Shown: one piece after another, positions 28,901 to 39,830 of the stretch
How positions within the stretch are numbered: the first letter of the stretch is position 1
Layout of the letters: each line of letters opens with the position of its first letter
Source of the DNA: Caulochytrium protostelioides
Taxonomy: Eukaryota > Chytridiomycota > Caulochytriomycetes > Caulochytriales > Caulochytriaceae
Length of the DNA: 64,000 nt
NCBI GenBank assembly: GCA_003615045.1
Contig: ML014186.1
Location: forward strand, 1 to 64,000
Direction: 5' to 3'
Notes under the pieces: generated by a model
Told to the model about the DNA's origin: nothing
What the model saw: the letters and a program-made list of their open reading frames with translations, nothing else
Databases searched by the model: none
Position numbers and translations under genes: made by a program

Positions 28901-31900
28901 GTCTCCTCGATGTTGGCCTCGACGGCGCGCACGACGGCGGTCTCGTGCTGCACGTCCAACCAGAAGAGACAGTCGATGCCAGACGATGTGAGCGTCAGGC
29001 TGCCCACCGCGTCTTGGTTAGCCTTGCCGCTGCCGAGCAGGCTCGAGTCATGAACATTGAGAATCAGCGACTTGCGCGCTTCTTTGCTCGGGCCGCGCTT
29101 CAGCAGCCCCGGCTTCAGGTGCGACGGCTCTTCATACCCGGTCAAGTACTTTTCAAACAGCATCGCTTGGTCACGGTTCCGCGGGAAATCGACGAGGATC
29201 CAGCCGCGCTCGTTAATTTTAGACGCGCGCGAGTTGTGCTTCGAGCTCGACGACGCGCCGGCCGTCGTCCCTGACGGCGTCAACGGTGACGACGGCGTCA
29301 AAGGCTGGGCCGGCGACCCTGGCGACGTTTCTTTACCATCCGACGTCCGCCGCCCATCAGCCGTACCCGTCGCGGCAGCGCGGCTCTCGGCGCGTGCCGC
29401 GGTAGCGACCGCAGATGCCGGCAACTTCTCGATGGCGTCAATGACAATCTGCACGATTTGCACATCCGACAGCGGGTTTCCCTCGAGCAAACTGACCTGA
29501 GCCTTCTTGAGCATGAGCTGCTTTTTTGCCTGCGCGGCCGAGCTGTTGCCTTTGGCGGACCGAGACGCCAAGTAGTCGGTCAAAATGTCTTCGGTGCTGA
29601 GGAGTGGCACATGGAACAGTGCGGAAAGATGCTTTGCGACCGTCTTTTTGCCGGAAAACGCTTTGCCCACCACACACACCTTCAGCGCCATCGCGCCATA
29701 CTTGGGCGGCTGGTAGAGCGACGACGGCAGCGTCGTCATTTGGTAGAGCGTGTCGACCATCTTGGTGAGCACCGGGTTCTCGATCACACGCACGTGGTCG
29801 CTCGCCAACGAGGAGGACGCCGCAACACCGCTGGCAGCACCGGCCGCGGCGCCAGGCACGAGGGCGCCATTCGCCGCGGGCGCCGCGGGCGCCGCGGCGG
29901 CGGGTGTCGCGATCGACACGGAGCCGGGGCCGGCGCTCGCGATCGTGCTCGCGACGCCCGAGGCGCCTGCCATCGCCGCGGCCGCGACTGTCGACGCCGT
30001 GCCAGCAGCATTCGCAGTCGTCGCTGCCGTGCCGGACGGGGGCGCCGCGCTAGCGACCGTACCCGGCGCGGCCGCCGCCGTGACACCAGCGGCGCCCGGC
30101 ATCGCTGCAAGGCCCATGGCGACGGCAGCCGGCGACGGGAGTGGCGCGGTCCAGTCGCCTTCGAGTCGCAGGTAATCCAGGAAATCGCGCTCGTCGAGCA
30201 GAACATCGCGTTCCCTGCGGGCGGCGGCCTCGAGCTGAATATCGCCTTCCTCGATATACTCGGCATGGGGCGTCGGGTTGGCCTGGCGGATCGCGAGGTT
30301 GTGGCGGAACAGCGTCGTCCACTCGGCCATCTTCTGGGCAGGCGTCCAGACCATCTCGTAGTCGACTGGGGGGCAGTGCGCCGAGAGCTCCCGCCACTGG
30401 CAGGCTTCCATCGCGACATCGAGGATCGATTCGACGACGTTGCGGCAGAAAGCATAGTGCCGCAGGTTGCGTCGGGTCTGGGTCTCGCGCTGGATCTTGG
30501 CATAGATGGCTTGCTGCGCTTTTGCGCGCACCGCCAGGTCGCGCTCGACCAGCTCAATCGCTTTCATCTCGAGCTCCAGCGCGACCTTGGCATCGTGGCG
30601 CGTCTGCTGGCTGATCTGCTTATCTTCAAACGCGCGATTCTCCCGCATCGTTTCCGTGTAGTGACTCACCAGATCGATCTGGACCTGCATCCGCTTTTCC
30701 TGAACGGTCTGGCGCTTAATCGGCGCCAGCACGTACTTCTGGGCGGCCTCTTCGGCTTCTTTCTCGACCATACGGCTCGTATGCAGGATAAACCGCTGCC
30801 GCGCCAGCTGGCGGCGCTCAAACGCGCTCTTCATGCCGTGATGCTGGTCGCGCAGTTTTGCCATATAAGCTTCCGTGCGCTTGCTCAGATCGGACTCCGC
30901 GATCTTGGCCTCCAGCCGCGCCATGTGCGACTCTTCGTCGAGATCATCGAGCGCCATCTGCGCCTTGACCTCCGCCTCGTCCCGCAGCCGCGCTTCCTCC
31001 AGCAACCGGCGGCGCTCGGCCTCGGCTTTCTTTTGGTTCGCGGCCGCCAACGCTTTCGCTTCGCGGACCTCCCGCGGCGTCGGCGTCAACGTCGCGCCAG
31101 GCGAGGATGCCATCGCCGCCACCGCCGGGGTGCCCGCGGCCGCGTTCGGCGCGGCGTCGGGCGCCGCCGCTGTGGATGCACTCCCCGCCGCCGCCGCGGA
31201 CGCCGCCGTTCCAGCCGCATCCGCCGCGGGGGCCATCGCGCGCTGGGCGTCCTGCTTGGCATCGAACGCGTCGATGCGCTGCAGCACCGACTCGAGAACA
31301 TGTTGGGCGTCGAGCCCTTTGCGCACGCGCTTCTGCTCGTTCTGGCGGCGCTGCTTTGCCTCGAGCTTTTCCCGCTCGGCCTGGCGCTCGTTCGCCGCGC
31401 TCGCCTCCCGCTCTTGCGCCTCCGTGCTCCACGTGTCCTTGGCCATGACGGCCAGCTTCTGCACTAAGTCGGGCTGCTGCGCGTCTTGCTCGAGCATGTG
31501 CCCACGGTGCCGCTGGGCGGCGAAGCCGCCGTGCGAGGTCGAAGGCATCAGCTGGGATGTGAGCGCGGGACCGCCGCCGCTCCTCACCGAGCCACCGCCG
31601 CCGCCGCGGACCGAGCCACCGCGGAGACTCGCGCCTGCACCACCACTGCGCAGCTGGCGGTCGGGGCTGTTGGGCATCGATCGCGAGAAAGTTGAGCCGC
31701 CGTGGTGCTGCGAGCCGCCGTGGTGCTGCGAGCCGCCGTGGTGCTGCGAGCCGCCGTGGTGCTGCGAGCCGCCGCGGCCGCCAGGACCTTGCGGATGCCA
31801 GACGGCCTCGGGCTCCGACGGTGGCGGCGGCGAGAAGGTTTCCTTGCGGAGTTTGCCGGCCAGGACGCGGGCAAACGATTGTCGCTCGCGCTCGCGCCAC

Positions 31901-32588
31901 TTCTGCCGCGCGTCCTGGTTCTGTGGCAAGTCAGGCAGTCGCACAGGGGGCTTGCCCGTCGTTTTGCCCGAAGCCGCCTGCAGCGAGCTAAAGAAGGCAT
32001 TGACTGAGGAGACGCACCAGACGACAGCAAAACAAGGTGAGTCATTCCGAGTTTTTTGCGATGGTGGCGATTTCGGCCGGACCGGGGCGTCAACTTACTA
32101 TCTTGTGATTCGTCGCCATAGGAGGACCCGAACGAATCCTCGCGGGTGTGACGGCGCTGGCCCGTCAGGGCCTGGTGCGAGGCATGGTGATCGTCCCGCT
32201 GGTTGAGGGAAAGCAGCGAGCCGCCTGCGGTCGCTGTATCCGCGGGCCTGGTCTTCACATGCTTGATGGAGCGCCGCAGATCGGTGAGCAGCGCGATCGT
32301 GACGGCCGCGTCGGCGTTGATGATGCGCCACGCGCGGTTGGGATCGAAGCGGAGGTGCAGTTGGTCCACCAAAATGGGCTCCATCAGCGTGAAGTTGCGG
32401 ATGCACGGGCGCAGCTGCTCGGGCGGCGCGTTCACATACGGTCCCGGCCAGACCGGGATGAGGCCATACCGGTGCAGCAGCTCGGAAATGAGATAACCGT
32501 TGCTGAACTGGTCACCGAGCCCGGTAGCGCGCACCGGCTCTGAGAGATGCACATCGTTGTTGAGCCAGGAGGCCAAGATTTGCGACAT
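25966..32588 (-). CDS. SPEF2: Sperm flagellar protein 2 / KPL2 homologue (SPEF2)
   Basis: Exons 32588-32099 and 32003-25966 (minus), about 2,175 residues. The N-terminus (MSQILASWLNN) is the CH-like domain of SPEF2, about residues 1-110. The middle is long Arg/Glu/Lys-rich coiled coil. An adenylate-kinase-like module has the P-loop GKAFSGKKT at 943-951. A Gly/Ala-rich linker and helical C-terminus follow. SPEF2 sits in the axonemal central apparatus and is needed for flagellar assembly and beating. Splicing is supported by frame continuity across a GTAAGT...CTCAG intron, giving YGDESQD-INAFFSSLQ. The ATG at 32588 matches the human MSEIL start. An 18-base tandem repeat (31694-31765) codes HHGGSQ units. 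It converges on MCM4 with a 129-base gap. Human SPEF2 is about 1,820 residues; low-complexity inserts account for the excess. Confidence 0.9.
31694..31765. repeat. 18-bp coding minisatellite in SPEF2
   Basis: Four perfect copies of GAGCCGCCGTGGTGCTGC, followed by a diverged unit. On the coding strand they give repeated GSQHHG peptides. Frame-neutral, so copy number could vary between strains. Confidence 0.9.
32004..32098 (-). other. SPEF2 intron 1
   Basis: A 95-base phase-1 intron. The donor is GTAAGTTG at 32098, GACTCACC lies about 35 bases before the 3' end, and the acceptor is CTCAG ending at 32004. An alternative acceptor at 31988 (TTTAG) is out of frame. Confidence 0.85.
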
Positions 32589-33430
32589 GGCGGCCACACG
32601 GCGGCCCTGCCGGTGGTTCAGGCGCCGGTGCCGGCGTCGTCGTCGTCGGCGGCGGCCTCAGATCACCGAGATCGCGTGGCCAACGCGAGGCAGCTAAGTG
32701 CGCACGTGGCAGAAGGGAGCCGCGAAGGAAACGCCTGCGCCGACGATCCACTGGAACTGAGTGGCGTGATCGTGCAGAGGAACCGTAGGAAGCCTGCACG
32801 GAAAAGGGAACGCTTGCCGCGGCAATTTCCGAGGCAACGCGGTACGCGCATGCTCGCCAGAGATCATCGAGGGTCAACCTTACTCGCATCCATCGATCCT
32901 GATGTCGAGCGAGCTTCCCGAGCGTCACCATGGCGATGACTTCACGAGGACGCGAGTGTACTTGCTTCAGGCGCCGATCCAGCATCCAGCAGGACAGGTG
33001 ATGCGGCGGCCGATACCCCCGATCAGGCTCGAGCCGGCTCGAGTTACTACGGCCGGTGCCCCGATCGCAGTTCAGTTGCAGCCGCCGCCCGGACTCTGGG
33101 TCTGTTGTGTTGAGTGCGTGGCCGATGGCCGTGTCCCAAGAGCGATCTCCGCGGAGGTCTCCCTCATCATTTCGCCGCCTCTCGCTTCGCCTCGGGCCGC
33201 CTCGGCCCCCCATCCCCCAAAAGGGATCGGCACAAGCGGCGTCGCCGTGCCTCGAGTAAATTCCGACGAGCGGCGATTGCGATGATGGAGCATTGCCACA
33301 CCAGGCCACAGTTTATGTTTTTGGGATGCCACGCTGATGTCGCTCATCGTGCAAAACTTCATCACATATACAAGGTATACAGCGCGAAAGAATCCAATTG
33401 AATTGTGGCGGGAGATGCCATACCGAGCTG
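32589..33430. other. Spacer between SPEF2 start and UBR7 end
   Basis: No supportable gene. A CACGTG at 32703-32708 lies 115 bases upstream of the SPEF2 ATG and may be part of its promoter. The left half is GC-rich, with lower GC near 33290-33420 beyond the UBR7 3' end. Confidence 0.5.
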
Positions 33431-35430
33431 CTAGGACGGTCGCGGCAGCTTCTTTTCAATGAACTGGTCGACATCCGCTTTGGTCAGCACACGGCCCGAC
33501 TCGCCTGTCCACATCAATCAACAGCAATGATGTTGAGAAATGCCTTGTATGAGTATCAGCATGGTTCAATCTCGTTTGAATGCTGATCAACGAACAGCGA
33601 CATCGCATCGGTGCATATGGAATGATAGACTTACCGGCGTCGCGAAAGAAGGCCGCGAGGCTACTGCGGAGCTGATCCACGCGTGAGGCGACATGAAGCG
33701 CGGCGGCACGCGGCAAGTTGGGGAGCTGATTGCCGATGATCTCGGCGAGGACCGCGTCGATACTGACATCGGGCGCCGAGTCGCCGGCCTCCCGGGAGGT
33801 AGCGTCGTCGTCGTCGTCGTCGGCCGGCTCGCCGCGCCACTCCACGGGCGGCGTATACAGATAGGCCAATCCCTTCTCCGCCGCGGACGAACGGCATCTG
33901 ACGCAGGGACACATCACTCGCGGCCATAGGTCGCTCACGGTCCACAACGGCCGCGGCGTCGCCTCCAGCGCTGCTGCGATGGCATCTATCGCGGCCTGCG
34001 CGTCGGCCTCGCGGGACCGGAACGGACAGAAAGGGCCCGGCACCGTCTCCGTCTCCGGCCTTTCCCCCGTGCTGTCTTTTCGCTGGATCTCAAGCGTGGC
34101 ATCGACCGTCGGGTCCGGCTCTGGCTTTGCCGTGGCGGGCTTCGCCGCCGCCGTCTCGTCGTCTGCGCCGTCGTCGTCGAGGCAGATGCGCTTGGGACTC
34201 GGCGGCGCGGCGGCAGCCGTGGCGGTCGGGGAGAGGACGGCTTCCCCGGGCCGGACGACGGTCGCCGCATCCCGCAGGGCGCCGCCGTCGTAGTACGGCG
34301 CGAGCCAGCGGGCGTGCCGCGCCGCGCATGCCGCGCAAATCAGCTGGCTTTCGTTGTTATCGTCCTCGTCCTCGTCCTCGTCCTCGGCGTCGGCGTCGGC
34401 ATCGCTGTCGGCACCGCCGTCGTGTTCGCCGGCGACACCGGCCTTCGTCACCGTCTTGCCAGCCATGGCGGTGGGGGCCGGCCGGCCCGTCAGGGCCTCG
34501 ACCAGCGACGCAGGGCCGGCGGAGGCGCCCATACCCCAGCAAACGGGGGTCGACGGGTCCGGGTGCGCGCGTTTCTTCGACGGCGCCGGCGCGTCCGTGG
34601 AGAGGGGCGTGGCTGTGGCGTCCCCGGCGCTCACAGCGAGCGGCGGCACGAGACACGCATCGTGGAACCAGTCCTCGCAGAACCCGCACTGGTACATGCG
34701 CCGCGTCTCGTTGTCGCCGAAGGTCGAGCGGCACGTGCAGAAAAACCCGTCAAAGGTATGATCGTAGCGGTTGCCGGCGTTCGGGGGCGCGTCGGCGACG
34801 TCGCGGAGACAGCATCGCGAGGTCTGCCGGGCGGTGCCGCAGTCGCAGCGGAAATCACGCTTCCACATCAGCTCGACAGTCTTTTGGCACTGCGTATGGC
34901 ATTCCACGATGCATGACGCACAGACGCCAACGCGCTCGCCGGGTTTGGCGCAGTCCAGGCATGACGTGACCTCCTGCAGGCGGTAGCCTAGGTCAGCCCG
35001 TCGTCATCGGGTGATCGTCCACATCATCGAGATACAGCGATCAGCGTGAGCACGAGGGAGGATGGAGGGGTATGAATACAAACCATCGCTGGTCGTGGGG
35101 CTTCTGGCCCGTGATCGGCAGAGACGACTTACCCGAGTCATAGGAGCAGACCTTGGTCGAGTTGGGGTACTTGAGCTTGGCCGCGCGGTAGTTCCTTTGC
35201 TCCTCTGAGCGATCGAGGCCAGTGTGAGCATTCATCATAATCATTCCGTTTCATAGATCCCATCCAGAGATGGATCATCAAGTCATGTTGGTGAGTCTGA
35301 CAGTTTTCCCGGCTGTTCGATGCTATAACACGCATGTTTCTCACATGGGAGAAAGACCCTTCGGTGAAGGGTGTGCCCGCTTGCCTTCTAGGTACTCGGC
35401 CAGCGTGAGTTCCCGCTCCGAGCTGGTCAT
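33431..35430 (-). CDS. UBR7: UBR7-type UBR-box/PHD protein, putative E3 ligase
   Basis: Four exons on the minus strand (35430-35385, 35204-35133, 34987-33635, 33504-33431) give 514 residues with every junction in frame. The UBR box (about 35-105) has the Cys/His pattern C35, C49-x2-C52, C62-x2-C65, ECHTQC and RCDCG. A PHD finger follows, starting FFCTCRST at 121, with QCGFCEDWFHDAC. Its last Cys pair (CAACAARH) is displaced by a long acidic, Ala-rich insert. The C-terminus has CRSSAAEKGLAYLY and ends DAGESGRVLTKADVDQFIEK, matching the conserved UBR7 tail. Human UBR7 (425 residues) is a nuclear histone H2B ubiquitin ligase and histone H3 chaperone cofactor. Intron 1 appears to use a GC donor (AAG|GCAAGC). 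The start at 35430 gives MTSSERELTLAEYLEEEQ, a plausible acidic N-terminus. Confidence 0.9.
35205..35384 (-). other. UBR7 intron 1, apparent GC-AG type
   Basis: Donor AAG|GCAAGC at 35384 and acceptor CTCAG at 35205, with a TGCTCAC motif about 27 bases before the 3' end. This choice joins phase 1 to phase 1 and gives a sensible N-terminus. Of the alternative GT sites nearby, GTGAGA at about 35353 does not produce a conserved-looking join. Confidence 0.65.
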
Positions 35431-36385
35431 GATGATCTTGCGCCAAGTGTTAATGAAAATAGAGTGCAAGGTCCGTGTCCGTCGCGCAAAGTAGCGCGTC
35501 GTGGCAGCAGGAGGGGGAGGCAGAAGCGAATGGAGCGAAGTTTCCGTTGCCGCGTGGACGTCAGGACACCTGGGGGGAGTGTGGGACAGCTGGGACACCG
35601 GTGTGCGCGTCGGCCTGAGCCAAAAAACCGGTTTCGCCGCCCACCGGCCACCGCTGACATGGGGCACGGGCCTCGTGTGACATGGCTCATGCTGCTTTTG
35701 ATGACTAGGACCCTACTGCGGCGCACGCCTCCTCGCCACTCTTTGTTTGCTGGCAGAAAACGAGCTTTGCCTTCTCTTTCGGAGGAGTCCGGGAGTCGGC
35801 CAAACCGCGACGTCGCGCAGGCGGCTGCGACCACCACGACCGCCGATCGGCAGCCGATCTGCATGGACGGCATCGCCAAGCAGGGCAGCTCTGCTGGGTT
35901 GTCGCGTCACGTGTCATACTAGCGCACCGGTGTCCGCTGGGCCACGCGGAATGTCGATCACGGAACACCCAAGTCGCCGCCGCAGGATGCCCCTCGCTGA
36001 CCCCTCTACTCATGTGCCCCCATCTCCGCCAGTCGCTCTCTCTGGCTTGGCTCCTTGCTCCAAGGGCATCGAAGACCCTGCCGCACGCCGGCCTGAGCTT
36101 TGGGGCGGCACCGCGGCGTCGAGGCCAGGGCCTTCATATCGCCCATTTGGCTTCACTCCTAGCACAGAACGAGCGAGTGTCGGTCTTCGCGCGATGGGAT
36201 GGCAGTGGTCTTTCTCGTTGACGATCTGATGTCGATGCACTACAGTTTCCTGCAAGTCGGAGTTTTTCTTTTCTCCTGCACCCGCCATCCCGCGTGCCCG
36301 TGAAGCGCGTCCCCTCTCTGATACTCCGAATCTCCGACCCAGTTTGCTCGCTGCTGGACAGCCGCCGCGGCCCTTGAATCCCAGG
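35431..36385. other. Divergent spacer UBR7 / COA1-like gene
   Basis: Short overlapping frames only, none recognisable. One CACGTG at 35908-35913. The last 350 bases before the COA1-like ATG are C/T-rich on the plus strand, as expected of a leader. Confidence 0.5.
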
Positions 36386-36862
36386 ATGGCAGTGATGTCG
36401 CGCCTCTTCCGTCCGCTGAAGCGGCTCGTGGCGAGTCCGCAAGGCCCGCTGCTGGTCACGGGCCTGACGGCGCTGTTCGGTGCCAAGATCTACTACGACG
36501 GCGTCGAGTCGCAGCGCCGCAACAACTCGCTGATGCACGCGCTGCGGCTGCACCTGCGCTCGCAGCCCGCCGTCGCGGCGCTCGTCGGCGACGGCGTCGA
36601 GCTCGATCCCGGCACGCGCGTCGAGGGCACTCACAACCACATCAAGGGCGTCGCCGACCTTCGCTTCGCCATCCTCGCGGCCAACGGCGTCCGCGCCGAC
36701 GTCGCGTACCGCGGCCGCCGCCGCGGCGACGAGTGGTATACCGACGAGTTCGCCGTCTCGCGCGACGCCACGCGCCTCGATCTCCGCGACGACGCGCCGT
36801 CTTCATCAGAGCCGTCTGCGGATGCGCGACGTCGTCGCGACCTGAGCCCCGCGGCCGCGTAA
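36386..36862 (+). CDS. COA1-like mitochondrial membrane protein
   Basis: A 158-residue protein from ATG 36386 (MAVMSRLFRPLKRLV); ATG 36395 is also possible. The N-terminus is basic with no acidic residue, then one hydrophobic segment (GPLLVTGLTALFGAKIYYD, about residues 19-38). The domain after it runs as helix LRSQPAVAALVG, a turn, then paired strands (VEGTHNHIKGVADLRFAIL, ADVAYRGRRRGDEWYTDEF). That order of one membrane pass followed by a small alpha/beta domain resembles COA1, an inner-membrane factor for cytochrome c oxidase assembly. The match is by architecture, not by a diagnostic motif, so treat the family as tentative. The tail is Arg/Ser-rich. Confidence 0.6.
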   Translation: MAVMSRLFRPLKRLVASPQGPLLVTGLTALFGAKIYYDGVESQRRNNSLMHALRLHLRSQPAVAALVGDGVELDPGTRVEGTHNHIKGVADLRFAILAANGVRADVAYRGRRRGDEWYTDEFAVSRDATRLDLRDDAPSSSEPSADARRRRDLSPAAA

Positions 36863-37807
36863 CCGTCGCCGGTGCACCGTCATGAGCGCGGGATGACTTG
36901 ATGATTAATTTATAGAATGACATGCGGGATGCCATGCCAGGGCATCGCTGTTCGTGATCCTCGGATAGGCACAGAGGCGCTCTCAACGGCTCCTGGCCGT
37001 CTCGCCACCTTCGCGAAGGGGAGTTGCGGGTCTGCCTCGCTATCGCCACTCAGCAGCTTATCTCCTGCGGCTGCGGCTTCCTTGGGTCGTTTTTTCCCGC
37101 CCCTTTCTTTTCTTTTTGTCTATTTTTTGTTGTTGACCTGGCCGGCCCAGCCGCTCGACCCTCTCGACTGAGGCATGGCACAGCACAGCGAAGCAGAGCT
37201 CGGGCCGCGAGCCGTGCGCCGTGTGGTGGCAGCGGCTCGCGTGCCGGCGCCAGGCGGCTGACGGCGCGACCAGCCCAATGGGGCCGTCGTCGACTAAGGC
37301 TCCTAAAGGCTCCCGGCCGCCCATCGCACCTCGCCTCGCCAGGCCCTCGTCGTACCTCGCCTCGTCTCGTCTCGTGGTCTATCGTGGCTCGGCGTGGCCG
37401 GGACGCTGCCATCGCCCGATGCGCCGTCAGATACCGCCCATCGGAGCGAGAGCCATCATAAGAACCATGGAGCGATGAAGTGCCGGAAATCGCATCGCGG
37501 CGCGGTCCAAGCGAACCGCGAGGCCCCGCCCATCGCTGCCACCTCCCACGGGTCCTGTTGACCATCCTCCCCGACATCTCGTTGCATCGGCCATTGTACG
37601 TCCGCCGAGTCGCTGTCCTGCTTCGCGCCTCCCTCACCCGCGTCTGCCGTCACGTTGTTCTTGACGATTGGCTGGACGGGTTTCCCTTTCTCCTTGGCAG
37701 CTGCCGCCGCGGCGTCCCTCCTCACCGCGCGAGCCTCCCTCTCCCTCCTTCCCTCGAGCACGGCGCCCACGTCGGCCCTGCCCGCACCCTCCCTCCGGAT
37801 TCTGACG
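36863..37807. other. Spacer COA1-like / V-ATPase H
   Basis: No supportable gene. A T-rich stretch at 37085-37135 is unusual for this GC-rich neighbourhood. The region just before the V-ATPase H ATG is C/T-rich on the plus strand. Confidence 0.5.
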
Positions 37808-39676
37808 ATGGCGGCACTTATCTACGAAGACAACAGCTCGACGGCGCTGGCCGCCAACGTGGCCAACGCCGCGGCCGACGGCGCCGCCGGCGATGTGTCC
37901 ATCGAGGCGCCCCTCACCGCGAGCCACAACCCCTATCTGGAAGAGCAGGTCGTGGCTGCCCGCGCACGCACGGTGCCCTGGGAGGTAAGGAAGCCTCATT
38001 TTCCCCTGCGCTGAGATCCTGCAAGAAATCGGTCGGAGATCGCGCGGCCGACCCTCGCGAGAAAGGCCCATCCACGATCTGATGGCGCGATGCCAGCGCT
38101 AGCTCGTTTCGAGGATCGTCGATGAAGGACGGCCCTGGTCTCGCGAAAGTTCTGTGATGATAGGATGTGATACTCACCGATACCATGCATGTGGTCATAC
38201 AATGATCCTTCGATGCTTCTCTGTTGGCAGGGATACCACCGCGCCAACCTGATCACGGCCGAGGAGCTGGAGCAGATCCGCATGCTCGAGCAGGATGCGA
38301 CGGGCTGCATGCGCAAGCGCCCTGAAGCCTTTGCGCAGCTTATTCTGGGCCTGCTGGCTAAGCTCGGTCGCAAGGACACGATCCAGAGTGTGCTCATCAG
38401 CCTCCAGAGCTTACTCACCGACGACCCCACCGTCGCTAATGTCTTTGCTCGGATACGCTCACCGGTCTACGACCATGCGTCGCCCTACACCCCGCTGCTC
38501 AAGTAAGTTGACGCATGATTCGCCGCGCTGGATCCTCCCCTCGGCGATGACGCCCACGATGCCGTGCATAGATAGCGTGGTGACTCACCAGCTGTTTTTT
38601 CAATGACTGTCTTCTTGGGTGCTTTCAGCTTGCTCCGCAACGAGGACGAGTTTATCCAGCTCGAGACTGCGAGTATCCTGTCGCTGCTGCTGTCGCGCGC
38701 GGACCAGATGCCGGCGGGCGCCGACGTATCCGAATACTACACGTATCTGGTGATGTCGTTGCAAAACCCGAACCCGCCGGTCGTGGATCTGATTGTGCAG
38801 TTCATCCAGACGCTCGTGCAGGCGCCGCGCCACCGTGTCGCTTTCTACCGCATCCCGGGCGCGCTCTCGGCCCTGACGGGCCAGCTCCGCAAGACGACGG
38901 TGGCGCAGATGCAGTACCAGATCACGTGCGTTTTCTGGTTGCTGACCTTCAACCAGGACATCGCTGCCGATTTGCAAAAGAAGTACGACATCGTGCCGCT
39001 GCTCGTGGACATCGGCAAGACGGCGATCAAGGAAAAGGTCGTCCGCGTCGTCGCGGCGACCCTGCGTAACCTGCTGATCAAGGCGCCGACCGAGAATTTC
39101 CCGGCCATGCTGGCGAGCCATGTGCACACGTGGGCCGAGACGCTGCTGACGCGCCAGTGGACCGACGACGACGTCCGTGAGGACCTGACCTACCTCCACG
39201 AGGAAGTCGCTGCGTACGCCGCCAAGCTGTCGACCTTCGAGGCCTATGTCGCGGAGGTGCGCTCGGGCAAGCTGGTCTGGAGCCCGCCGCACCGCAGCGA
39301 CGCGTTCTGGAAGGTGAACGGCGAGCGCTTCTGCGAGCGCGAGTACGAGATCGTGCGTGCGCTCGGCCGCCTGCTCATGACTGGCAGTATGACGGTCGGC
39401 ACGCCCGCCATGGGCAGTCTGGGCGGCGGCGCGGCCACCACCAACGTGCCCTCCCCGACGCCGTCGGTCGCGGGCGCCGCCTCGCAGCCGCAGACGCTTG
39501 CCATCGCGGCGCATGATATCGGCCAGTTCGTCAAGTTCGTGCCCCTCGGGAAGCGCTTCCTCCAGAACAGCGGTATCAAGACGCGCATTATGGAGCTCAT
39601 GACCCACGACGACCCGGATGTCCGGCAGCAGGCCTTGATGGCCACCCAGAAGTACATGCAGAATCTCTTTGTGTAA
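37808..39676 (+). CDS. VMA13: V-type proton ATPase subunit H
   Basis: Three exons (37808-37984, 38231-38502, 38629-39676) give 498 residues. Subunit H is the regulatory cap of the cytosolic V1 sector of the vacuolar H+-ATPase. The all-helical HEAT-like N-domain runs through GYHRANLITAEELEQIRMLE, ETASILSLLLSRA and MQYQITCVFWLLTFNQDIA. The C-domain has the family signature KLVWSPPHRSDAFWKVNGER, then IAAHDIGQFVKF, PLGKRFLQNSG and RQQALMATQKYM. Length agrees with animal and yeast subunit H (about 480). Donors are GTAAGG and GTAAGT, acceptors GGCAG and TTCAG; joins give VPWE-GYHR and PYTPLLN-LLRNED. GTGACTCACC lies about 45 bases before the end of intron 2. It converges on the PPN1-like gene with 154 bases between. 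Confidence 0.95.
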
Positions 39677-39830
39677 GAAAAAAAAATTGTCCAGCGTTGA
39701 TCCTCTGTTCCCTCATGCATCCTAGGGCCGGAACGGCTGGCCATCAGGAAAGGGCCTGCCTCGGAAAACAATCCTCGCTGGAAGAAAGTTTCAGGGGATT
39801 CTGATATGGCATTGCCGACAGGACCGATGA

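Noticed and set aside
27322-31467. Two long plus-strand frames (650 and 669 codons) antisense to SPEF2
   Set aside because: Composition is Arg/Gly/Ala-rich and without motifs; SPEF2 on the other strand explains the region, including splice signals.
31985-31991. TTTAG acceptor for the SPEF2 intron
   Set aside because: It breaks the frame relative to exon 1; CTCAG at 32004 keeps it and gives a natural join.
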